Assembly (NCBI RefSeq): GCF_004664715.2
Contig: NC_051082.1
Location: 11,417,998-11,481,997, forward strand
Direction of reading: 5' to 3'
Origin: Peromyscus leucopus
Lineage: Eukaryota; Chordata; Mammalia; Rodentia; Cricetidae
Length of the DNA stretch: 64,000 nt
Part shown: in pieces, positions 57,391 through 64,000 of the stretch
How the letters are laid out: each line of letters begins with the position of its first letter
Position numbering within the stretch: position 1 is the first letter of the stretch
Position numbers and translations under genes: made by a program
The notes under the pieces: model-generated
Told to the model about the DNA's origin: nothing
Database searches by the model: none
The model's input: only the letters and a program-made list of their open reading frames with translations

Positions 57391-58299
57391 CACTTCCATA
57401 CGGAGTGGGTGTCTTTGTCCTCACGCATCATCCATGGACTCCCAGGGAGCAAGGACTGTGTTAAATACGGGCCACTTTGAGGGTCCCCCAAGGGTGTTAG
57501 CCGGCTGCTGCTCGCGAGCCCAGAGCTTGCAATGCCTCAGCTCTTTGCACACGTTGATTCATCCATCAACACAGACCCTCTGAACCTCCTCTTTTATAAA
57601 GTGGGGTGCGGGACCCTTGGCCACACAGCTCCTCGTTGCTCTCTACCACATGACTTCCGTGGTATGCACGGGAATGCTCCATTTTCTCCAGAAGTCACTC
57701 ACTCCCTTGTCTGCCCCCTGACAGAGATCCTGGCCTCGGGACTCAGGCCGCATGTAGGATGGAACAGCATCTTAGGAATGGGGCTGTTTGGGGGAAAGGC
57801 TTGGGAACTGAAGGCAGACTGGAGTTGGGTGGAGGACAGAAGAGCCTGGGAAGGGGAGGACATACAGTGCGGCCTGAAATGACCCTGGGGTTGTCACTGT
57901 GTCCACACGCCGTCCTTAGCTCGTTCCATCGTCGTCCAGACAGACAAAGCTCCTGTGTGGCTGTGTGGCTGAGGACACATGGCAGGTTTATCCGAGACTG
58001 CCTGTCAGCCAGACTCCAAGTTCATAGCAGCCTGTGCTCGAACCTCTCTGTCCCACGGCTCGTTTCCCGCCTCAGTTTCCCCTCCTGCCACAGGATTGCC
58101 AGACCCCTCAAGGCAGACGGAGCAAGGGTATGCCGAGGAGCCTTCCTCCAGGTCCTGCTTTCCCGGCCGCCCAGACACAGCGCCCGTCACAGAAGTGGAA
58201 AGCTCGGCTTTCTTGGCACAAAGCCTCTGCCACCAGGAGTGCGGGAAGAGGCAGGGCCACCGTGGTCTTGGGAAGTCACATGGAAATGGCAACCCCAAA

Positions 58300-58420
58300 G
58301 CAGTCCATAAAATCCAAGTGTAGTGAAGTCCGACTTTCCAGGAGAGTAATTAGCACTTCCCAGAGAGCGTGAAACCAAATGTCAGCTAATGCCCAGGCCG
58401 TTAGCCTCGTGATCTCCCCG
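58300..58420. promoter_or_regulatory. candidate conserved noncoding element
   Basis: TAATTA at 58347-58352, 'aaatgtcagctaatgccc' near 58377, and 'taaaatccaagtgtagtgaa' near 58308 in unique sequence. Candidate only. Confidence 0.22.
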
Positions 58421-58644
58421 CTCCTGACCACTGCTGCTGGTGGGCTCCGCGTCTCCACTGACCTTGAAGTCCCAGAGCAGCAAAACTGGAGGGGCTGCTC
58501 AAGCTTGGGGAGCAGAGGTGGCCTTTATAGTCTCCAAATCCCCGAGAGTGGCAGCTCCCCCCCCCATTCCTGGTCTCCCTACATGCTAAATGAGTATGTC
58601 TGCCTACAGGGTCACAGGAAGTGTTTGGTTTGGAAGAACCTCCA

Positions 58645-58772
58645 GATTGAGACAGGGTCTCACGTAGCCCAGGTTGGCCCTGAACTCCCTCTGTAGCTGA
58701 GGATAACCTCAAACGTCTAATCTTCCTGCCTTCACCTTCTGGGGGCTGAGATCACAGATGTGCACCATAACT
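58645..58772 (-). mobile_element. B1-type SINE, antisense
   Basis: 'gagacagggtctcacgtagc', 'ccaggttggccctgaactcc', 'tgccttcaccttctgggggc' and 'gatgtgcaccataactccag' follow antisense B1. Confidence 0.7.
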
Positions 58773-58774
58773 CC

Positions 58775-58840
58775 AGGTTTAGGCAGTACTGGGCATCGAA
58801 CCCAGGGCCTTGTGCAACTGAGCCAGGGATGTCTCTAGAC
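58775..58840 (-). mobile_element. ID-like fragment, antisense
   Basis: 'tactgggcatcgaacccagg' followed by 'gccttgtgcaactgagccag' resembles the reverse complement of ID or a related tRNA-derived SINE, directly after a B1. Confidence 0.5.
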
Positions 58841-58940
58841 TTGGACATGAAGAGCCCCGTTGGAACAGGAGATTAAATCCCATGGCTGAGGTGCACAGGC
58901 ATAGGGCAGGTGTGGGGGATGCCCTGGTGGCCCTACCCAT

Positions 58941-58949
58941 CACACACAT

Positions 58950-58995
<46 letters not shown>
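58941..58995. repeat. (CA)n microsatellite
   Basis: CA run of about 55 bp with one TG step near its start. Confidence 0.95.
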
Positions 58996-58998
<3 letters not shown>

Positions 58999-59504
58999 AC
59001 TGTGCTGTAACTGTTTCTGTAGGCTCTTGGGCTTTGGTGAAGTCCAGGCTGTGTGAATGAATGATCACTGGTTGAGCTACCCCCACTGCTCCAGGCAGCC
59101 ACTGCCTGGATAGCACAGGGTCCAAAATGCCAGCCCCTGACTCTGAGTGGTGGGTGTGGCTGGGGGGCGGGGAGGACCAGGCTAAGGCTGGCCTAAGAGC
59201 CACCTATTTCCCAAATCCTTCCCTCTCCACCCACCCTACCTCCCCATCATCCCACAGGCTTCCGCCAGCCTGGACTCTGACAAGAACTGTGTGACACTCT
59301 TACACAGAGGTCGTTAGGTGTTCAGTAGTAACTTGTGAAAGCCACGGTTTGTCCACTACACCACAAAATGGGTCTGAGGCAGGGGAGGCAGGTGGCATGC
59401 CCGAGGCAGGGGCTGGAGGAAGTGTCAGCTCTTACAGTTACGAAAATGCCCAGCCCTGCAGACCCAGAACCACTTCAGAACTGATCTGCGGGGTATCAGC
59501 TATG

Positions 59505-59640
59505 GGACTGGGAAGATAGTTCTTGCTGCTGACCCTGAGGAGATGATTTCGATCCCCAGAACCCGCCCCTGCAACTTGTCCTCTGCTCTATGAATGTGCA
59601 CACACTCACACAAGTAAATAAATGATCAGAAGAAGAAGAA
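59505..59640 (+). mobile_element. B3-type SINE
   Basis: 'gggaagatagttcttgctgc', 'gatttcgatccccagaaccc' and 'tgcaacttgtcctctgctct' follow B3 order, ending in 'aagtaaataaatgatcag' and a GAA/CAA-rich tail. Confidence 0.7.
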
Positions 59641-59715
59641 CAACAACAACCAGCAACGTATAACAAAACAGGCTGCAAGCAGCCAGAAGGTCATAGTTCT
59701 TCGGAGGTAGACATG

Positions 59716-59790
59716 GGCCTGAGTTCAAATCCCAGCTCTGCCACGTGACTGGCTTTGCCACATCCTCACTTTTCTCCTCCACGTTCCCCA
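59716..59790 (+). mobile_element. MIR fragment
   Basis: 'gagttcaaatcccagctctg' followed by 'ccacgtgactggctttgcc' matches the MIR core. Confidence 0.65.
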
Positions 59791-59884
59791 ACCACGACAG
59801 CTGCTTTTTGTTGTATTCTCTTGAGAGAGTCCCAATAGGTAGCCCAGGCTAGCCCCAGTCTCCGAGCAGCTGGGCTGAGAGGCC

Positions 59885-59918
59885 TGTACACCCCACTCTG
59901 GTTTGAATCTGACTGCCC

Positions 59919-59969
<51 letters not shown>

Positions 59970-60235
59970 TGAATCTTAACATAGCTGTACCAGGAGGTGA
60001 GACCTTTAAGATGTGGGCTCTAAGGGAGGTCATGAGGTCATGAGGTAGACTGGTGGCCGTGGTCACTGTCTCTCAGCACCTCCCACATTCCCCCATCTGA
60101 CACCATCCACCAAGAGGCCCTCACAGAGCCAAGCCGGCATCATGCTCTGGTGCCAACAGTACTGGAAACTCAATAACCTCTTTTCTTTATAAGGTGCCCA
60201 ACCTTGGGTGCGCTGTTATAGTCCCTGAAGACAGA
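59885..60235 (+). mobile_element. MaLR-type LTR relic with embedded (CA)n
   Basis: Contains (CA)23 at 59922-59968, then 'ggtgagacctttaagatgtg', 'catgctctggtgccaacagt', 'acctcttttctttataaggt' and 'gcgctgttatagtccctgaa', which follow the 3' part of MST/MLT-type MaLR LTRs. No coding remains. Confidence 0.55.
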
Positions 60236-60388
60236 ACCGGAAAGAGCAGGCACTGTGGCAGCCTTTGAGAGCACTGGGAACAGTCTGCGGAAGTGGCTGA
60301 AGACAAGATGGCTTCTGTTCTGTTCTGTAGTCCTGCCCCTGCCTAGTGGGTCAGGGTAACAGGTGACTGCATGGTGAAGGGAATCTTT

Positions 60389-60690
60389 TTTTATTTTTGA
60401 GATTTATTTATTTATGTAATATATGTAATATGTGTATATATACACATATGTAATATGTATATATATATTGTTTATGTTATATATGTATCTATATATTTTA
60501 TTATATATATATATATACACATATATGGGTTTTGTCTGTATGTACATTTGCACACCAGAACAGGGCATTGGAACCCATGGGACTACAGTTACAGATGGTT
60601 GTGAGCCACCATGTGGGTGCTGGGAATTGAACCAAGTCCTTTCAAAGGACAGTCAGTGCTCTTAATTGCTGAGCCCTCCCTCCAGCCTGA
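60389..60690 (-). mobile_element. B2-type SINE, antisense, with AT-rich tail expansion
   Basis: Starts with the tail complement 'gagatttatttatttatgta', followed by about 110 bp of TA/TG/TATG-rich simple sequence (60415-60525). It then continues 'cagttacagatggttgtgag', 'ccaccatgtgggtgctggga' and 'attgctgagccctccctcca'. The microsatellite arose in the A-rich tail. Confidence 0.8.
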
Positions 60691-60794
60691 AGGGAGTCTT
60701 TTGATGGGGGTGTGATAAAGCGCAGTGTGCATGTGGCAGACTTTTTCACTGCTGTGACATAAACAACTTAGGGAGTAAAGATTTCTTCTGCTAG

Positions 60795-60890
60795 CCAGGC
60801 TTGTGTTAGCAGCTACATGTAGCTGGGGTTCACAAGTTCAAGGCCTGCCTGGGCAACTTAGTGGGACCTCGTCTTAAAAAGAAAAGTAAA
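60795..60890 (+). mobile_element. B1-like fragment, sense
   Basis: 'gttcacaagttcaaggcctg' followed by 'cctgggcaacttagtgggac' resembles the B1 3' half. A possible ID-like head ('ggggctggaggtctagttcc') follows at about 60897. Confidence 0.5.
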
Positions 60891-61039
60891 GGAGGTGGGG
60901 CTGGAGGTCTAGTTCCGTAGCAGCATGAAAAACACTCATACAATAAAATAGCAATGAATCTAAAACAATACACAGAGGGAGCTGAGGATGTGCCTGTCAG
61001 GTAAACAACAAACCCTCGGTCTGTTCCCAGCGTCTCCCA

Positions 61040-61162
61040 AAGCCAGAGTGAGGGCACATGCCTGTGGTCCCAGTGGGACAAGAGGATCAGAAGTTCAAGT
61101 TCATCCTCAGTTACATTCTGAGTTCAAGGATAGTCTGTACTACATGAGACCCTGTCTCAAAG
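61040..61162 (+). mobile_element. B1-type SINE, sense
   Basis: 'gggcacatgcctgtggtccc', 'gtgggacaagaggatcagaa' and 'tactacatgagaccctgtct' follow B1 order. It runs straight into a GACA tract. Confidence 0.65.
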
Positions 61163-61242
61163 ACAGACAGACAGACAGATAGACAGACAGACGGACAGAT
61201 GTTGAGTTCAAGGATAGCCTGGACTACATAGGATCCTATCTC

Positions 61243-61312
<70 letters not shown>

Positions 61313-61380
61313 ATAGAGAGATGATAGGTAGGTAAATAGATAGATGATAGAGAGATAGATAGATAGATACACACATACAT
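61163..61380. repeat. (GACA)n/(GATA)n microsatellite with duplicated B1 tail
   Basis: GACA/GATA units at 61163-61200, then a second copy of the B1 3' part (AGTTCAAGGATAG at 61121 and again at 61205, 84 bp apart), then (GATA)n from about 61236, GA-rich sequence, more GATA, and CATA/GTAC-type units to about 61405. Confidence 0.9.
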
Positions 61381-61439
61381 ACATATATACATGCATGCGT
61401 ACGTAAATGGTAGATTCAGGACTGCTGCAGGCTGCAGGC

Positions 61440-61525
61440 TCTGGGGCAGAAGTGTCTGCCTTTGCCGCTCAGTTCTGCCACTCACCTGCTGTGTGACTCT
61501 GCACCCACTCTGAGCTTTCCACACT
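61440..61525 (+). mobile_element. MIR fragment
   Basis: 'cagttctgccactcacctgc' followed by 'tgtgtgactctgcacccact' and 'ctgagctttccacactg' matches the MIR core. Confidence 0.6.
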
Positions 61526-61694
61526 GAGAAGAGAGAGATGCATCAGGAGGCAGGCTGTCTGGGCCCAACCCCAAACCTCTGTTCCAGCTGTGTTGACGCC
61601 GGACCCCCGGCTCACCCTTCTGTACCTCGTTTCCTGGGCTGCAGGGTGAGGCCACAATGGAATGTGACAGACATATAAGGTGGGGGGGGGGAGT

Positions 61695-62110
61695 GAGCCG
61701 AGACAGCTTAATGTATTAAGGAGCAGCCACCAAGCCGGAATTTATTTACAGGCACTCGAAGCATGCGGCTGCCGTGGCTGCCCCTTCTGGGGATCATAGC
61801 ATGGCAGCATTAGAAGCAATATTAGAGCGAGGCGGGAACCAGCTTATGTCATGCGGTGTGCGGGAGGGGGGGGGTGGGGGGGGGGAGGCATCAGACCCTC
61901 TCTTCTGATGTGCTTCCGGACGGAGTCTGCTGACTGACCCACCCCAATTAGGTGACTCTTGTGTTAATATTGACACACAAAGGGGCCAGCTGGTGACCTC
62001 TGACCTCCTCTCGCTTGGGATCACAGGCTGATTTCGGCCCTAGCCCTCAGCTCCAAGAGCCGGGGATTCATAATCCTCTTTGTCACCAGAACGAGTTGGC
62101 CTCCCCCTGA
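61695..62110. promoter_or_regulatory. candidate conserved noncoding element(s)
   Basis: Two unique segments around a G-rich run (61864-61886). The first has 'gacagcttaatgtattaagg' near 61702, 'ccggaatttatttacaggca' near 61735, and 'agaagcaatattagagcg' near 61811. The second has 'ccccaattaggtgactcttg' near 61942, 'ttaatattgacacac' near 61964, and 'gggattcataatcctctttg' near 62062 (paired TAAT-type and OTX-type cores). One of the better enhancer candidates here. Confidence 0.32.
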
Positions 62111-62431
62111 CCTTTGCTCCCTGCTTCTCTGATTTCCGGTGTTCCTGGGCCTGATGGTGGATGGAGTGGACGGAGCCGGGACTGAGTGGAAGGGCAGCCT
62201 GGATGGGCCAGTGGCTGCTGTGTGGAGGAGGGACAGGTCAGGACAATTGTCCCCAGTTATTCTAGGGCACAAGGAAGGGGTGCCCTGTCTGCTGCACCTC
62301 CCCAGGGACTGGGCACTGGTATCTCTGCATCTCCACCGCAAGCTCTACCAGCCTCAGCCCTGCCTGCCCCCCAACCCTGAGCTCAGGAACCGGGGGTGAT
62401 GCCCAGAAGGGGTTGCTATGGCAACTGATGT

Positions 62432-62459
62432 GGGGGGTGGGGGTTTGGGGGTTGGGGGG
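62432..62459 (+). other. G-quadruplex-forming candidate
   Basis: G-runs of 6, 5, 5 and 6 separated by T, TTT and TT satisfy the standard four-tract G4 pattern. Confidence 0.65.
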
Positions 62460-62787
62460 AGTTTTACTGACCAGTGCCTAGCCCTCCGATGCCGGGGACA
62501 TGAACTACATCCTGCCCTGTGGTGTTGGGCACTGCACATCCGCCCAAGGCAAGGGTTGCCGTGAATGTAGCCGTGGAGGAGTCAGGGTCCTCGGCTCGCC
62601 GGCTCTTCCAGACTTCTCTGTGATCTTGGTCCCTTTCCGCCTCTGTTTCTGCTTCAGACGCTCTGCCTCTGGTTGGTGCTGAGCCAAAGCTGCAGCCTGT
62701 GAACATACCTGGGCTCACGGATGGTTCTGAAGTAGGAAGAGGAGGCATTGAAAAAGAGGAGGGGGGACCAAGGTTCAAAGCAACAGT

Positions 62788-63150
62788 TCAGGATCCAGAC
62801 TGCTTGAGTTTCACCCTGCCTCTGCTGCTTGCTGCTGCTGTGTGACTTTGAACCAGTTGCTGACCATCTCTGGGCCTTGTCTTCTCAGCTGCTAACTGGA
62901 ACTGACCATGGGCACTTTTTTTTTTCTTCGAGACAGGGTTTCTCTGCGTAGCTTTGCGCCTTTTCCTGGAACTCACTTGGTAGCCCAGGCTGGCCTCGAA
63001 CTCACAGAGATCCGATTGCCTCTGCCTCCCGAGTGCTGGGATTAAAGGCGTGCGCCACCACCGCCCGGCCCCATGGGCACTTCTTTATGGGCTTGTGGTA
63101 AAACTAAAAAACGCTTGGAATAGGACCTGGTAGGAATAAATACTCAAGTC
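62788..63150 (+). mobile_element. MIR split by a B1 insertion
   Basis: The 5' part (62788-62917) has 'gctgctgtgtgactttgaac' and 'ctctgggccttgtcttctca'. After the B1, 'gtggtaaaactaaaaaacgc' and 'ttggaataggacctggtagg' (63097-63135) continue as the MIR 3' part ('aaagcgcttagaacagtgcctgg'). Confidence 0.7.
62918..63070 (-). mobile_element. B1 SINE, young-looking, antisense, with target-site duplication
   Basis: Complete antisense B1: a T-run (tail complement), 'gagacagggtttctctgcgt', 'agctttgcgccttttcctgg', 'aactcacttggtagcccagg', 'ctggcctcgaactcacagag', 'gattaaaggcgtgcgccacc' and 'accgcccggcc'. It is flanked by the direct repeat CCATGGGCACTT at 62906-62917 and 63071-63082. The 'agctttgcgcc' segment is what I remember from cricetid B1 copies. 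Confidence 0.95.
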
Positions 63151-63224
63151 ACAGACTCCTCCCTGCACCAGAACACCCATCCCTGGGAATAAGGGACACA
63201 TTTCTGCCCCAGAGCCACAGACTG

Positions 63225-63352
63225 TAAACTGGGTACAGTGAAGCCCACCTGTAATCTCAGCAGTCAGGAGGATCTGAAATTCAAGGTCAGCCTTAGCCAC
63301 AGCATGCCCAAGGCCAGCCTGGGATACATATGATCCTGTCTCAAAATATCAG
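63225..63352 (+). mobile_element. B1-type SINE, sense
   Basis: 'agcccacctgtaatctcagc', 'aaattcaaggtcagccttag' and 'ccagcctgggatacatatga', ending 'tcctgtctcaaaatatc', follow B1 order. Confidence 0.65.
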
Positions 63353-63356
63353 AAGG

Positions 63357-63648
63357 CCTGGGGAGATGGCTCAGTGGGTAAGAGTGCGTGTGGACCCGAG
63401 GACATGAGTTCAAAGCCTAGACCTGTCTAAAAAGCCAGGCACGGCCATGCATGCCTGTGATCCCAGCACTAAAGGGCAGAGACAGGGGGACCCCAAGAGC
63501 CAGCTAGCCTAGCCAAAAATACGAGCTTGGGGCTGAGAGGCCGTGTTTCTGGGTAACAAGGTGGAGAGCAATGGCTTCTTGCTTTGGCGTTCACACGTGT
63601 GTGCACATCCACACAATCACATGCATTCAACACACAGGAGCGTGCGCG

Positions 63649-63686
<38 letters not shown>
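63357..63686 (+). mobile_element. B4-type SINE with (CA)n tail
   Basis: Head 'ggcctggggagatggctcag', 'gggtaagagtgcgtgtggac' and 'catgagttcaaagcctagac', then 'catgcctgtgatcccagcac' (B1-derived part), ending in CA/CG-rich repeats with (CA)n at 63648-63686. Confidence 0.7.
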
Positions 63687-63690
63687 ATGT

Positions 63691-63850
63691 TCAGTTCCCA
63701 GCACCCATGTGGCAGCACACAGCCATCTGTAACTCACGTTCCAGGGGTTCCAACACCCTCTTCGGGCCTCTGTGCGCACTACACATTAGTGGCACACAGA
63801 CATACACGCAGGTAGACAGACACTCATGCTCATAACTTTTTATTAAAAAG
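63691..63850 (+). mobile_element. B2-type SINE fragment (3' half)
   Basis: 'ttcccagcacccatgtggca', 'gcacacagccatctgtaact', 'ccaacaccctcttcgggcct' and the tail region 'aactttttattaaaaag' follow the B2 3' half. The tRNA-derived head is missing or replaced by the preceding SINE. Confidence 0.7.
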
Positions 63851-64000
63851 TGGATGACTGGGAGTTGGGCATTTGGGGAGTTAAAATGATGGCTGCTTTA
63901 AAACAGAAAATGCAGTAAATGACACGCTTCTGCGTGTAAATGACGTGCTTCGGGGTGACTGCCAGCACCCGTGTCTTCTCTACCTCAGTTTCCCTTCGTC

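Larger units (their letters stand above)
36401..64000. other. intergenic region downstream of Rbm19
   Basis: No exon, splice pair or RNA gene could be supported in this 27.6-kb stretch. It is dominated by SINEs, rodent repeats, MIR/L2 relics and microsatellites, listed separately, with repeat-poor unique segments between them. In the mammals I know, the neighbour on this side of Rbm19 is Lhx5. The unlisted blocks 48.4-49.2 and 62.1-62.4 kb are unique GC-rich sequence in which I see nothing specific. Confidence 0.7.

Noticed and set aside
63357..63450. tRNA-gene-like A and B boxes (also at 37605, 40837, 53264, 53738)
   Set aside because: They are tRNA-derived heads of B2, B4, B3 or ID SINEs and lack the sequence needed for a cloverleaf.

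Overview
This is a stretch of rodent nuclear genome. The evidence is mammalian split-gene structure with GT-AG introns, many rodent-lineage SINEs (B1, B2, B3, B4 and ID types), very dense CA/TG, GA/TC and GATA microsatellites, and a URR1-type hAT relic. One B1 copy (62918-63070) carries an internal segment that, from memory, is typical of cricetid rodents (hamsters, deer mice, voles) rather than of Mus. I therefore favour a cricetid, but this is an inference. No bacterial, phage or CRISPR-type content is present.

The only protein-coding gene I can support is the 3' end of Rbm19 (RNA-binding motif protein 19, a nucleolar multi-RRM factor for 18S rRNA processing), on the + strand. Three coding exons are visible: 11390-11495 (centre of the last RRM, with its RNP-1 octamer), 22383-22503 (end of that RRM) and 35176-35276 (basic/acidic C-terminal tail and stop). 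They are joined by introns of about 10.9 and 12.7 kb. A 3' UTR of about 1.1 kb follows, with an AATAAA signal at 36376-36381. The exon encoding the first part of the last RRM was not found in positions 1-11389 and presumably lies upstream of the window.

Layout: 1-11389 is the 3' part of an Rbm19 intron, with a 33-bp minisatellite at 5.15-5.31 kb, decayed SINEs and several candidate conserved noncoding segments. 11.5-22.4 kb is an intron with an MaLR-like relic, a B3 and a MIR. 22.5-35.2 kb is an intron with an intact-ended hAT relic bounded by an 8-bp target-site duplication, a CA-rich array of about 400 bp, and ancient repeats. 36.4-64 kb is intergenic, with no gene that I can recognise. In mammals this flank faces Lhx5, with Tbx5/Tbx3 on the other side of Rbm19. 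It is packed with SINEs, rodent medium-reiteration repeats and microsatellites, interleaved with short repeat-free, AT-motif-rich segments that look like possible developmental enhancers.

No new molecular system is visible. The items most worth checking are the candidate noncoding elements (for example 5.63-5.93, 15.7-15.96, 38.0-38.35, 46.8-47.0 and 61.7-62.1 kb), the in-frame 33-bp minisatellite, the B1-in-MIR insertion, and several local duplications. Repeat family names come from remembered consensus sequences, not a search. Boundaries of old repeats and candidate regulatory segments are approximate.
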